Shown: piece by piece, positions 23,265 through 37,033 of the stretch
How the letters are laid out: every line of letters starts with the position of its first letter
Numbering within the stretch: position 1 is the first letter of the stretch
Source of the DNA: Erpetoichthys calabaricus
Taxonomy: Eukaryota > Chordata > Cladistia > Polypteriformes > Polypteridae
Length of the DNA stretch: 64,000 bases
Direction of reading: 5' to 3'
Assembly (NCBI RefSeq): GCF_900747795.2
Contig: NC_041395.2
Span: 33,365,632 to 33,429,631 of the forward strand
Program-made: the position numbers and the translations under genes
The notes under the pieces: model-generated
The model's database searches: none
Told to the model about the DNA's origin: nothing
The model's input: only the letters and a program-made list of their open reading frames with translations

Positions 23265-24452
23265 ACAAACATTCAGCGCTGTTTCATTTTTATTGTTTTT
23301 AAAAGTTCTGTTGGAGCTGTGGATGTCTAGTGCATGGAGCATAATTCAAGTGATTTCACTTTATTTTTATATAGTGTTCTTTACTAACTGTTGGAGCAAT
23401 GTGACAAGTTCATGATAGATACAAATACAAACTTTACATATTACTAATTACATAATGTGTATCTATAAAGACATATAGTAGCTTTGTTTTAACAAGCAAA
23501 AAACAAAGGGGTTTGAAACTGATCAACAAAAATGGAGCCAAGCAATATCTACCCATTAATTAATTGTTGAACTATGACCATTGGAAAACATACAATAACT
23601 GATGGGTCCAGGGGCCTCATGCATAACACCGTGCATAGAATTCACACAAAAGCATGATGTAAGGATAAAAGCAGAAATGTCTGCATGCACAAAAAAAATC
23701 CAGATGCATAAATCTGTGCGTTCACCAACTTCCACGTTCTTCCGCAACATAAATCCCGGTCAGCGTGAAAAGTAACGCACGTGCACGCGCCTGATGCCAC
23801 TCCCCAAACTCCTCCCAGAATTACGCCTCTTTGAATATGCAAATCAATATAAATAGCCCTTAAGCTCAGCGTTCTGTGAAAAGGCAATGGCAAAAGCACG
23901 GGGGGAAATAGAAGAATTTCAGCGAATACCAAGTGGAGGCAAAGGAAAAACGTACTATTTGTTGGTTTAAACAGTGGTATAAACAACAAAAGGAAGTTGA
24001 TTGAGTGACAGAGTGTCGGAGAAACTTGAAAGCTCAAGTTCATAAAGTCGCACAGTTCCTGAAATAAAAAATAAGTTGTCAGATATCAAAGTCGCAGTGA
24101 AAAGGCAAGTCATGGCCCACTGTCTGAGTGTCATATGAAAGCTTATTAGGGTACAGAGAAAAGAAAAAAAAATAGGGACACAGAGGGAAAAAACTCGAAA
24201 TGTCAAATTTAATCTCGAAATTTCCATTATAATCATGTGGTTTATTTTGTCATTAAAGTAGAACATCATAAACTTCATCTTAAAATCATTTAATTTGCAA
24301 GTTTCTCAAATACCATCGTAACTAAAGTAGCACGTTAAATGCTTTGTTTTGTATTTGATCACTACGTGCTTCTTAAACGGGCTTTCTCTTCCTCCGACAG
24401 GACACAGAGTCCATTACATTTGTGATACTACAGCTCTCTGAATAATTTAAAT

Positions 24453-24828
24453 TGTCATGCTTGGGTCACAGATTTGCACAGAGACACAGGAGGTTGTAGA
24501 AAAAAAGGAACTTTATTCAAAGCACTGCAAACAAACATTTGTCTCTTTTCAAAAGTTTAAACGTGCTTCATGACAAGTCAGAGATGACAGTTCCGCCAGA
24601 AGCAGAGAATGTCTGAGAGAGAGAGAGAAACAAAACAACCAGTTCCAAAGCTGAGAGGCGCTGCACAATACTTTTAAGTAAGCGGAGTACTGCGTGAGAG
24701 GTTTATCATGCGTTATAGCGCAAGTAAGAAGGGTAAAGAGCAATGTGAAGGTAGACTGTCAGCCGTTTCAGGGGTTTTCCCAGGGGCGTCTGTGTCCTCT
24801 GAGGGTGCGATCAGCGCTCCAGCTTACA
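24453..24828 (-). repeat. 3' LTR of the Gmr1-like element
   Basis: 376 bp, reading TGTCATGC...GCTTACA on the plus strand. It pairs with 28921-29296 and abuts a purine-rich tract (minus strand) on its inner side. Confidence 0.92.
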
Positions 24829-27800
24829 CCCCCATCCTCAGCTTTATTCACATTCTCGTGAATCAAGCGACTCTCTGTGCCAGGTTCATACAGCCGTGAT
24901 AAAACGTCTGCGTTGACGTGCTCAGAGTCTGGTCGATGCTTTACTGTAAAACTGTAAGGTTGTAAGCCCAGAAACCATCTCATGAGACGAGAGTTTGTAT
25001 CTTTCTGACGGTATAACCATTAAAGAGGAGCATGATCAGTTACCAAAGTGAAATTTTGACCCCATAAGTAATAACGAAGCGCTTCGACAGCCCATCTAAT
25101 CGCCAAGCATTCCTACTCAATTGTCGAATAATTGCGTTCCCTAGGAACTAATTTCGTACTCAAATATGTGATAGGGTGCTCTTCTCCATCAAAAATCTGT
25201 GACAGGACTGCGCCTACACCAAACTCACTTGTGTCCATTTGTAAGACAAAATCCTTTGAGAAATCGGGATTTCGCAGAACCGGATAAGTAGACAAAGCAG
25301 TTTTCAAATCACAGAAGGAATGTTCACAAATTTCTGTCCATAAAATAGGGCGGTTCCTCCTGCCTTTTGTAAGTTCTGAAAGAGGAGCAGCCCTATGTGC
25401 AAAGTTAGGGATGAATCTTCTGTAGTAACCAGCAAGCCCCAGAAAGGCGCGTATCTGTTTCTGTATTTTTGGTCGCGAGTAAGCAGGCATCTCTTCCACT
25501 TTCCTTAACTGTGGCCGAAGTAAACCCCTGCCCATAGAATAACCTAAGTAATGAGTCTCAGACATAACCAGTTTACATTTCGTTGGGTTAGCAGTAAGGC
25601 CAGCCTGTCTCAAGCTTTCAAGAACAGCTTGAAGTCGCTCTAAATGCGTTTGCCAATCATTGCTGAAAATCACGACATCATCCAGGTACGCCTCCGAATA
25701 TTCAGAATGAGGATGCAGGATCTGATCTGGAAAGTTAGAGGTGCCCCATGAAGACCAAACGGGAGTCTCGTAAATTCATAAAGTCCGTCAGGAGTCACGA
25801 ATGCTGTTTTCTCACAGCTGCCAGCCTCTAGAGGCACCTGCCAATAACCCTTCGTGAGATCTAGCGTAGATATATAGCTCGCCTAACCCAGTTTTTCCAA
25901 CAACTCGTCAACATGGGGCATCAGATAAGCATCAAATTTAGAGACCTTATTCAAGCGCCTGAAATCGATACAGAAGCTAACCGAACCGTCTTGCTTTGGG
26001 ACTAGTACGACTGGGCTGGACCAGTCACTTTTACTTTCACGTATTACACCGAATGCCAGCATCTTCTTGACTTCTTCGCGCACAATATTCCGGAATCCGA
26101 TACAGCCGCATCTGTACTCGAGCATCGGGTGCAGTAGTGATTTTATATTCTGCAAGGTTAGTCTTGCCTGGAAAGTCTGAAAAGACATCAGTGTTCCGTT
26201 CGATCAAAGATAACAGTTCTGTCTTCTGTGGGTCAGTCAAATTGTTACCAATGGCAACATCGGTCTGAGAAACAGCAGCCAAGGAAGTGTAAACTCCTTG
26301 TCGGTCGTGCCATTTCTTCAAGAGATTAATGTGTAAAATCTGGAATAGTTTTCGTCGGCCTGGTATTCTAACTTTGTAATTTACTGGTCCCATACGCTCC
26401 TCGATAATGGCTGGGCCCTGCCATTTAGCTGGGAATTTGTGCGGGTCAGACGGAACCAGTACTAAAACACGATCGCTGGGTTTGAATTCGTGAAGATTAC
26501 TGCGCCTATCGTAAAGATGCTTCTGTGTTTCCTGCTCGCATTGTTGATGCTCCACAGCAATAGAAGAAAGTTTAGAAATTCTATCTTGTAACGAAACTAC
26601 CCGATCTGCAAAGCTCAGCCCGAGAGCTGTTGACTCGTTTCCTATCCATTCCTCCTGTACAACATCCAAGATGCCTCTTGGGCACCTGCCAAATAACAGC
26701 TCGAACGGACTCAAGCCAGTGGACGCTGGTGGCGATTCCCGCACCGTGAACATAACAAAAGGCAGGACAGAGTCCCAGGATGTAGGATCATTATAAGCAA
26801 CTCGTCTGATCATTTGTTTTAAAGTCTTGTTAAACCGTTCAGTCAAACCATTAGTCTGTGGATGGTAAACAGTGGTGCTCAATTTCTTAATAGCGAATCT
26901 ATCACACAATTGTTTCAGCACGCGAGAAGTAAAAGGTGTGCCTTGGTCAGTCAAAATTTCCCTAGGAATGCCAATACGAGTAAAAATCACGCACAGAGCT
27001 TTGGCTACAGCGGAGGAGTTGGCCTTTTTCAAAGCAGCCACCTCTGGATATCGTGTTGCATAGTAAACCAACACCAGCATATATTGATACCCATTCTTAG
27101 TCTTAGGCAAAGGGCCTACAATTAGGGATAGGGTTATCCCACCCTCTGAAACGGGACTTCCAAAATAGGCATAGGACAAAGGGGAGCCCGAGGAGGCTTA
27201 TAAGCGGAGACGATCTGACAGTCAGGACATGAAGTACAGAACTGTTCAACATCTTTTCCCATATTCAGCTAATAAAATCATTTTGATAACCGCTCTCTTG
27301 TCTTATCAGCCCCCAGGTGCCCTCCCAAGATGTGAGAGTGGGCCAGCTGCAAAAGAATTTCCCTATGCACTTCAGGTACAACTAGTTGTTCAATAAATTC
27401 CCCCATTAAATGGTCTGAAATCACTCAGAAAAGACAACCGTCTTTTTCTAGAAAGTGTGGAGTTTTCAAACCCCCGGTATCACACTGTTGGTAATAGGAG
27501 TCACTAGCAGTGCGAGCCTGTTTAAATGCATATTCTAATGAGCCATCAGCATGCTGCAAGCGCACAAAATCTGACTGCTCGCTAGTACTCGGTTTGAGTT
27601 CAGAGGCATATGCAATCTGAGAGGATGTAGAAGGGCCTCCCTGCCACTCTGGGAAATTGTGGGGGGTGTCTCCCTCAGTCTCGCTGGAGAGATCGGGTTC
27701 AATATCTAATTGGGGCTCTAGATTATCCCTGACAGCCACTAGTTCTCCTTCTTCTACCCCCCCACTAAGCTCCACAGGGGGCTCGATGACTGGTGTGCGA

Positions 27801-28920
27801 CATTCAGTAATTAATCTAGGAAAAAGGGCATTTCTTCTGCCTATCAGTAATGGCCAGGGACAGGAGTCTGAAACGGCAGACCAAACTTTAAAGTGGCGAC
27901 CCTTATAAGTTAAAGGAAGAAGCAATGTCTGATAGTCTTTAACATCACCATGTACACAACGTATCTTTACAGTCTCAGTGTCACTAAGGCATCTGTCATC
28001 AAGACAGTCCCGTCTGACAACACAAAGGTCACTGCCCGAGTCCAATAATGCTGAAATCTCTCGGTTCCCCAACCTCACCGAGATTAACAAGACATCTTTT
28101 TTATCTGGAGAATAGGGAATATTTGAGCAACAAACCTCGGCCAATCCAATTTTCATTGATTGAGCTGGAGACACGCGACATTCTCTCGCCAAGTGACCGG
28201 GTTGATTACACCGGAAACATCTTCGGTCAGGTCCACTGCCGAAATATAACCTGCGACATCCGCGGCCTGCTCCTGTTTCACCAGATATGGGCACCTCCTC
28301 AACAACCGGATTCCCCGGAGGCCTTCCTGACCTCATTCGATTGTCAGGTCCTGCAGCTTGTCTTTGCTCTATCCGTCAATCAAAGCGACGAGAATGTCCT
28401 GGACGCTCCTTCGAAGGTTGTGAAACAGCACCAAATTCACCGCTCTTTTTCTAAGCGGTCTGAGAACCTTCCAATCGTCTGGACATAATCGAAAATGATT
28501 CCACATCATGACTCAGTAATTCATCTCGAAGAACTGCAGGTATCCCAGCCAGTAATATATTCATGACAACTTTCTCCACAATTCGCTCCACTATGTCTCC
28601 CTCAAACCAGCAATGTACTTTATGAATCAAATCTTGAATTTGTGCACGGATGGGACCGTCCATGTTTAGGATCCAGTCGTTAAGTGTAAAACCTTTAGCC
28701 AAAACAGTCACAGTCTTACGTAAAATAGTTTGCTGCTTCAGGATATTATAATCGCCAAGCTTATCGCGAGGTACATTCCGTAAGGACAGTAGAGCATCCC
28801 CAGACAAAAAAACGTGTGATGAGGGGCGGGTCATCCTCTGGATCGTAACGAAATGGAACATTCTGAGCGAACTGAAACAACTCCTCGGCATCCATCTGTG
28901 CAACCACTTCTGGTACCACT

Positions 28921-29296
28921 TGTCATGCTTGGGTCACAGATTTGCACAGAGACACAGGAGGTTGTAGAAAAAAAGGAACTTTATTCAAAGCACTGCAAAC
29001 AAACATTTGTCTCTTTTCAAAAGTTTAAACGTGCTCCATGACAAGTCAGAGATGACAGTTCTGCTAGGAGCAGAGAATGTCTGAGAGAGAGAGAGAAACA
29101 AAACCACCAATTCCAAAGCTGAGAGGCGCTGCACAATACTTTTAGGTAAGCGGAGTACCGCGTGAGAGGTTTATCGTGCGTTATAACGCAAGTAAGAATG
29201 GTAAGGAGCAATGTGAAGGTAGACTGTCAGCTGTTTCAGGGGTTTTCCCAGGGGCGTCTGTGTCCTCTGAGGGTGCGATCAGTGCTCCAGCTTACA
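28921..29296 (-). repeat. 5' LTR of the Gmr1-like element
   Basis: 376 bp, same ends as its partner. A primer-binding-site-like TGGTACCAGAAGTGG starts three bases inside the element on the minus strand. Confidence 0.92.
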
Positions 29297-30901
29297 AAAT
29301 ACTGAGATGTATACTTGATATAATTTTCAAGATGATAGGAATTAAAGCATGTTATTAAACATGGGAACATGGTGGCGTAGTGATTCTTTATGTCTCACAC
29401 AAGATGCTTGCTGCGCCATGCGCGACCTTCGGTGAAATAATTACAGCAGTACTGTCTCTTTCAAATGCACTAACCTCCAATTCCTGTCCTTCCTTTTCTT
29501 TCTCCAAATACCCAATTGCCACGCAATCAGCTTAGTAATAGGCGTTAAGCCATCTGTTAGCTGAGAACACTGATTCTTCAAAACTTTTAAGGAACATTGA
29601 AATATCTTCATAGTACATGTTTAATTATTCTATCCATCTATCCCTTCAGTGTCACGCCAGCCCCAGCAAGAATACAGCGCGAGGCAGGAACAATCCCTGA
29701 ACGGAGTGCCAGCTCCTTGCTAGCTCTGCGACACTGTGTCCTCACATGTTTAATTATTAACAATATAGATTATTTAAATGAAGTTAAAGTTTTATCTGTA
29801 TAATATAATATAATAAACATTTTTCTGCATTTCATCTTAAAAATGATATCGTCATCATATGTAAATATGCACTTTATAAAGTGGGTCAGGTGTGTGCAAT
29901 ATTATAAAACTGTTTCGCAAGTTTACAGTGAGGTAATTGTACTTATAAGTACAAACAGTTCTACAAGGAGCACTTGATGAACTGATTGATTGCGTTTATA
30001 GTTCTTGGGATGAAACTGTTTTCATCCAAGTTTAGGTTTTATACATCGCGATTTGAGCGTGGAAACGGGAGTACGCAACATTTTTGTACGTACACACCGT
30101 TTATACATGAGGCCCCAGGTCTGTAGATCCAAGATACTTTTTACTTTTAACATTCTTGTCAGTTAGTGATGAGGAATGTGATTCATGTAAAGTTGAATTT
30201 GCAGCTCAGTGTTTCACTTCACACAGAAAAATAAAGTAAAACAAGTTGTGTTTTGCTTTAAGTGAAGTTCATGCCATTGATAAAAAAAGATGTTTAGTCC
30301 AGTCCAGAAGCATTTACTTTCATGTACATCTGACTGTCAGTGAGTATTTAATTTAAAATCTCTATTGAACAAAAAAAAAGAAAAAACAATATTTTTTTGT
30401 CATGTGTAATTTTTTTTGTTCTCAGTTCTGTTAGAACAATTTTGCTAATTATGAGAATAAGTGATGTGACCACAGTCTTAAAGATGTATCCAAGACACAG
30501 AAGAAACTTGAATCTCCATGGTGTTTGGAGAGTGCATCTCCTCAACCTCTTGTGCAGGGATCAAGACACATTAACTGGTGGTTGCTAGCAGATTAAGGTA
30601 AGCATTGATGCCAATGCAGTGTTGTGATTTTAAGCAGTTTTATGTCATTGTTGAATGAATTAACTTTGAGTCATCTTTGACATTATCAAATATCACCACT
30701 GCTGCTGTCTGTGAATCCCAATCCTCCCTACAGCACCCTCTACTATAGATGGTTTCCATTTATGGATTCAATTATTCAACAAGCTATCTGGATTATTAAT
30801 GCAGGATTAAATATATATTCATGAAATTGCAGTAAACCAGGAAAAACAAAAAGTTAATGGCCTCAAACCAGCAAAGGAGTTACCACAATTATCGAATAGA
30901 G

Positions 30902-30931
30902 TATGTGAATTTCCCCTTGAGATTAATAAAG

Positions 30932-31020
<89 letters not shown>
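30902..31020 (+). mobile_element. LINE 3' tail with (TATC)n
   Basis: A short 'tgaatttccccttgagatta' LINE end followed by about 22 TATC units, flanked by TAGAGT copies. The sites at 13850 and 54855 are empty in the paralogous spacers. Confidence 0.75.
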
Positions 31021-31021
<1 letters not shown>

Positions 31022-32370
31022 GAGTCATACACAAAAACAACAAATTCTCGACTCATGATAGGCAATGAATTGATAGAGCAAAGACAAAAGAGTCAACATC
31101 TAAAAAGCACATAAATATTTGCTTTCTTGCCTTAACCCATTATACAATCACTGTACAAAAGTCATCACACACACTGGTTATATGTCAGCATGCACATGTG
31201 TTAGTTCTTGTGCCTGATACTTTGAAATGCTGTACTTCCCAGAGCCTGCATGTTCTCATTTGTTTGATTATTTGTTAACCTTGTGTGCGTCTATTTTGAT
31301 GTAAGTTGATGTTTTGTTGTTAGCTCCATTAGAAATATAATAAGTTTTTGAATTCTGTGAGTAATGTTAAAAGCTCTAACAAAGTTTTACTAACATGTTC
31401 AGGCAAATTTTTATGTTGAAATGTGTTCAGTTTAATGTTTAAAACTGTGTAAAGTACATTAAGAAATATTGTTTCTTTATTCATATATACAGTATGTACT
31501 TCTAGAAAAAAGACATGGTAATCACTGTTTAAGTAGTAGTGACTGTGAACACTCCATGTCTTTACAGTTTTAATGTATTTAGTAACTTCTTTTCAGTGTC
31601 TTTGCCAATGAAGGCATGCCATAGCACTCTGTTAATTTCTGCCATCATCTACTGCTATTTTTGGGTATTAGCTGTTTCTAGTATTCTGTAGGCATTTATT
31701 TTGTGACAGTTGTTTAATGTTATTGTATTTGTTGTATTTCAGAAACCACATACACATCTGCCAGTAAATGTTTAGCTTAACAAGGCCGTTGCAATGAATC
31801 CTTCTTTAATGTTTGGCGGTTAATTAACTTATTCTACTATAACTCTGGTCTGCTGCATCCACCTTACAATGGGGATTAGGATTTGGTACTATGTACACAT
31901 CGGTTTGATGAACACACTTTTTAACAATCATACCTGAGCGACATCATGTACTTTGACTGGTTCTCTTGTAAAAGGATTCCAGAACAAATGTGTTCTGAGA
32001 TTTTTCTAGGTAAGGTAGACAGAAGTAACATTGTTACACTCACTAATCAAGGTACTGGAGAGTGGTGACATTTTGTATGATGGAATGCATTGTACTCTGT
32101 ACACGTGACAATAATGGTCTTACAGACCTATTAGTAACTACTGTATAAACTTTCCTCCCATGTGTGAGAGCAAATAGGTGTGTAAAATTCACATGCTGTG
32201 GGCTGGCATCCTATGTAAGGTGGGCTTCTTCCTTGATTCCAATTTGGCCCTGAATCCTTATCAGTGTAAGGATTGTAAATCAGGTTGCAAATCAGGAGGA
32301 TGGCATTTCAGTACACATAGTAATGTGCCACAGTAAAAGCCAGAGAGCAATTGGAAGTTCGCCAAAGCCA
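31021..32370. other. V spacer, single-copy-like part
   Basis: Non-coding spacer matching 54880-55280 plus 58130-58990. The three inserts at 55.3-58.1 kb are absent here, and the join 'attcatatatacagtatgta' at 31480-31500 shows their pre-insertion site. No gene seen. Confidence 0.75.
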
Positions 32371-32531
<161 letters not shown>

Positions 32532-33199
32532 CTCTGTAACATCTAGTGAGAAAGATTAAAGATTCAGGCTGACATCTTTTCAGAGACCATTACCTCGATA
32601 TTTTTACAAAGTTGTTGCAAGCTGTTGTAGTTAATACAACTGGTGACAACTGGTGAAAGTGTTAAATGTTGTGTTAAAATTGTTTTTCCACAAATAAAGT
32701 TAAGGTAGATGTTAAAGGCACCACTATACAGAGAGTTCATCATCTCTATTATAAATAATTTTGTAAGCAGAAAAAAAAATGTTTTAAATCATTGTATCGT
32801 ACATCCATATTCTAAAGTAGGACAGCTCATTATCAGATAGCAGGTGGGCAGTGTGACATACTTCTTAAAACACTGAACTTTAAAACTAAGTTTGAACACT
32901 AAGGTGTTTTTTGATTGTATTTGTTTTTTTTTTTCTTCCAGATTGACTTTGAAATTGCTGTATCTGTAATGTTGTTATGTGTTTGATTGAGCAGTATGCC
33001 ATTGTAATATGCTAATTTTTGAAAATAAATAAAAATGTAAAAAAAAAAAGTAGGTTTGCAGTTAATTTTTATTATTTTATCTCACCTGTGCTCCAGCTAT
33101 AACAAATAAAGTTATGTGAGTTGCCATCTAGTCACTCTGCTGGGGGTATAAAATGAGAAGAGGTATAGAAAATATTCTTGTAAGTCAGTGTGAAATTTA

Positions 33200-34205
<1,006 letters not shown>

Positions 34206-34339
34206 AATTCAGTTTTACTGGTCTGTGCCAGTTCTTGATTAGGCTCAATCAATACCCTTTACTGCTTCCAAAAGAGTTCAAGTTGGCCACCATAGTAATT
34301 ATTATATATAATAATGTGCCAGGAGACAAAGGGGTACAG

Positions 34340-35860
34340 ATAAGAGGAGAATGTTCCACTTGAAGTAAGGTCATCAGTGGAGTCCCTCAGGGGGTCTCTC
34401 CTTTGCCAATTACATTTTCTGATTCATGTTAATTACATTTATTCTGGAACAGTTAGCAAACTTGTGAAATTCACTGATGACATAACAATTGGAGGAATGG
34501 CAGACACTGAGAAGGCAGCAAGAACAATTAAAAAAAACAATATTCACAACTTGGTGAACACCTGGAAACACAATTTAATGTAGAAAAGTTCAAGGTGCTA
34601 CACATGGGTAGAAGGAACATCAATTATAAATACAAGATGGCAAACACTGTCATATAGGAAGCAACCTCAGAAAAGGATTCAGGGGTTGATGTTAATGCAA
34701 CTTTCATCGACTAAGCAATACAAAGAAGCAATTAAAAAGGCAAATAAAATATTAGTTTATATCATAAAAACTGTTGAATTTAAGTCAAAGGACCTTATGA
34801 TCAATCTATATACTGCACAAGTAAGACCTCAACTGGAGTATTGTGTGTAGTTCTGGTCAACACGGTACAAGAAAGACAGGAGAGGCAGGTAAGCGCATCC
34901 CAGGATTTTTTCTGATTAATATTAATTACAATGATTCTGGCATAGTTAGTAAATTGTTAGATTCGCAGATGATACTGAAATTGGGGCAATGGCAGACACT
35001 GAGGAGGCAGCAAAAAGGATTCAAAATGACCTGGACAAGCTTCAGAACTGGGTGAACACCTGGAAAATTCAGTTTAATATACAATAGTGCAAAGTGCTAC
35101 ACGTGGGCAAAAGAAACATCGGTTTTAAATAAAAGATGGGAGATACCGTTATACAGGAAACAACCTCTGGAAAGGAATGTTGAATGGAATGTTTATGTTG
35201 ATGCAATATTTTCACTGACTAAGCAATTCACAGAAACAATTACAAAGGCAAATAAAATTGTAGGTTATCTCATAAAAAGCTGTTGAATTTAAGTCAATGC
35301 ACAGTAAGCTCAATCTATATAATGCACTAGTGAAACCCCAACTGGAGTATTGTGTGCAGTTCTGGTCACCACACTACAAGAAAGACACAGCAGTCACTTT
35401 AAGTTGTGCAGCGGAGAGCAAATAAGTGCATTACCAGACTTAAGGACATGTCCTACTGTGACAGACTCAGAAAATTAAACCGTTTTATTCTCGAGCAGAG
35501 AAGACTGTGTGGAGACTTAATCCATGTATTTAAAATCCTCAAAGACATTGATAAAGTAGATACAGCAACATTTTTTCTCCTTAAGGGTGAATCACATACT
35601 CAAGGACATCAGTGGAAAGTAAGGAGAAGTGCATTTAAAACAGAAGCTAGTAAGTACTTCTTTACACATGCAAAAAGTAGTGGGACATTAGAACAAACTA
35701 GCAAGACATAATGTTGAAGCAGAAACCTTGACAACCATTAAGAAGAATCTGGATGAGATATGGGGAACAGCTTAGCTATTAGATAAACAAACAGGCTTGA
35801 TGGACTGAATGGTCTCCACTTGTTTGTCAATTTGTAATGTTTCAAAAAAAAAAAAACAGA
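34340..35860 (+). mobile_element. CR1-type LINE, two partial copies in tandem
   Basis: Copy one (about 34340-34880) gives TVSKLVKFTDDITIGGMADT, then AIKKANKILVYIIKTVEFKS and VRPQLEYCV. Copy two (about 34890-35860) restarts at the same domain and runs on to [35 protein letters not shown] and KVRRSAFKTEASKYFF. This is the CR1 reverse transcriptase C-terminus. Frames are broken repeatedly. The same tandem arrangement lies at 60730-61910, so it predates the spacer duplication. Confidence 0.75.
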
Positions 35861-36116
35861 TTTTGCTTTCATGGCATGAAGTTTGCATCTGACATGTTAT
35901 TCTTTACTACCTCAGGATTCCTTGTGGCTTTGTGGTTATGCAGGGAAATGCAGGCTTAGCTACTGAAGAGCTTTCATCTTTCATATGAACAACAGTCTGA
36001 CAAAACATTCAACTTTCCCTCTTTATTTCTAAACTTAATTGAAGATATCATGCATGACAGAATTTTGATGTGCATTTTGGGTGAAAAAGTATTTTAATTA
36101 TAACTGTAGCAAAACA

Positions 36117-36339
36117 TCCATCCATCCATCCATCCATCCATTTTCCAACCCGCTGAATCCGAACACAGGGTCACGGGGGTCTGCTGGAGCCAATCCCAGC
36201 CAACACAGGGCACAAGGCGGGGAACCAATCCCGGGCAGGGTGCCAACCCACCGCAGGACACACACAAACACACCCACACACCAAGCACACACTAGGGCCA
36301 ATTTAGAATCGCCAATCCACCTAACCTGCATGTCTTTGG
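36117..36339 (-). mobile_element. tRNA-headed SINE, 5'-truncated
   Basis: The body and (GGAT)n tail of the SINE family at 15306, on the minus strand. The tRNA-like head is missing. The paralogous site near 62225 is empty, so it post-dates the V3/V5 duplication. Confidence 0.85.
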
Positions 36340-36430
36340 AATTAAAAATAAAAAAAAAACACTATACAAATTGTGAGAAGAATAGGAAGGAAATTGTTTC
36401 TAACATTTGATTGAAAGGCTTTTTTAGTCA

Positions 36431-36469
36431 GGATTTTATGTAAGCAATAACGAGAAGTTCTTCACTGTG
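36431..36469 (-). promoter_or_regulatory. V3 recombination signal, 23-bp spacer
   Basis: Perfect heptamer CACAGTG (36463-36469), 23-bp spacer, nonamer ATAAAATCC (36431-36439). The nonamer departs from ACAAAAACC at positions 2 and 7. Confidence 0.92.
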
Positions 36470-36938
36470 CTTGTAGCACAATAATATTTGGCTGTGTCTT
36501 CAGTTTTGAGGCTGTTCATGTCCAAATAAAGAGCCTGTTTAGAGTTGTCTCTGGAGATTGTAAACCTTCCTTTAATGCTGCTGGCGTACTCTATACTGCT
36601 GCTGTCAGAGTTAATGTAAGCCAGCCATTCAAGTCCTTTTCCTGGCTCTTGTCTAATCCAGTTCAAGCCGTAATCAGTGACAGCATACCCATTACTGTCC
36701 TGCCCTGAACCATGGCAGGTCAGTCGCAGAGAATCTCCAGGTTTTTTGACTTCACTGCTTTTTTGGGTCAAGACAATATCTGACTGGACACCTAAAAAAA
36801 GAAAAGAGAATTGGAAAAATACTTGATCTAAAGTCAGAGTACAGGGTATTGAAAAATAAAGAGCAAAGCAAAAATACAAAAGAATCACGACTTACATGAT
36901 AAAATGGCCATAAATATCGAAATATACAGAGTCTCCAT
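36470..36938 (-). CDS. immunoglobulin heavy-chain V segment (V3)
   Basis: Leader exon 36896-36938 ([14 protein letters not shown]), a 104-bp intron and V exon 36470-36791. The mature part starts [20 protein letters not shown] with Cys22, Trp41, framework 3 [19 protein letters not shown], Cys101 and a CATS stub. CDR1 reads [13 protein letters not shown], so the second aspartate of the V2/V4/V5 acidic run is Asn and the third is Tyr. Leader, RSS and flanks make it the closest relative of V5. The intron happens to be open in the V frame, so a naive translation runs through it; the conserved splice borders and phase show it is an intron. Looks functional. Confidence 0.92.
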
Positions 36939-36998
36939 AACCGTTGTTGAGTGTGAGAAAGAAAACACTAAGGATACAGTAGGAGTGACCTGACAGAG

Positions 36999-37033
36999 TT
37001 TATATGACATAAACAAAATTAATTTATTTGCAT
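36999..37033 (-). promoter_or_regulatory. V3 octamer-TATA promoter
   Basis: Octamer ATGCAAAT at 37026-37033 and CATATAAA at 36999-37006 on the minus strand, 60 bp from the start codon. Confidence 0.85.

Larger units (their letters stand above)
24453..29296 (-). mobile_element. Gmr1-like Ty3/gypsy LTR retrotransposon fossil
   Basis: A 4844-bp element on the minus strand with 376-bp LTRs and an exact 4-bp target duplication, AAAT (24449-24452, 29297-29300). In sense order the parts are: 5' LTR; primer-site-like stretch; gag-like region (about 28.9-28.4 kb); CCHC knuckle CFRCNQPGHLARECR and aspartic protease (LLDSGSD) at about 28.3-27.4; integrase core with YHPQTNGLTERFNKTLK at about 27.2-26.3; reverse transcriptase at about 26.2-25.2; RNase H remnants at about 25.2-24.8; purine tract; 3' LTR. 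Integrase before reverse transcriptase is unlike standard Ty3/gypsy and matches the Gmr1 group described in deuterostomes. It is broken, with roughly half a dozen breaks. The LTRs differ at about 14 of 376 sites by hand count (near 4 percent), so it is not very recent. Confidence 0.88.
23612..30115. mobile_element. PIF/Harbinger-like element carrying an LTR retroelement
   Basis: Ends are inverted GGGCCTCATG with 3-bp CAG duplications (23609-23611 and 30116-30118). The V4-V5 spacer at 54060-54080 shows the empty site with one CAG. Near 23885-24140 scattered frames resemble the Myb/SANT-like accessory protein of Harbinger elements (a KVAVKRQVMAHCLSV stretch), with many stops. No DDE transposase was recognised. 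About 29630-29745 looks like an old SINE scrap. Without the LTR element inside, the host element is about 1.66 kb. A related superfamily with 3-bp targets cannot be excluded. Confidence 0.72.

Noticed and set aside
36436-36888. A single-exon V gene running through the intron and RSS
   Set aside because: Splice donor, acceptor, phase and leader are conserved in all five copies; the open intron in V3 and V5 is chance.
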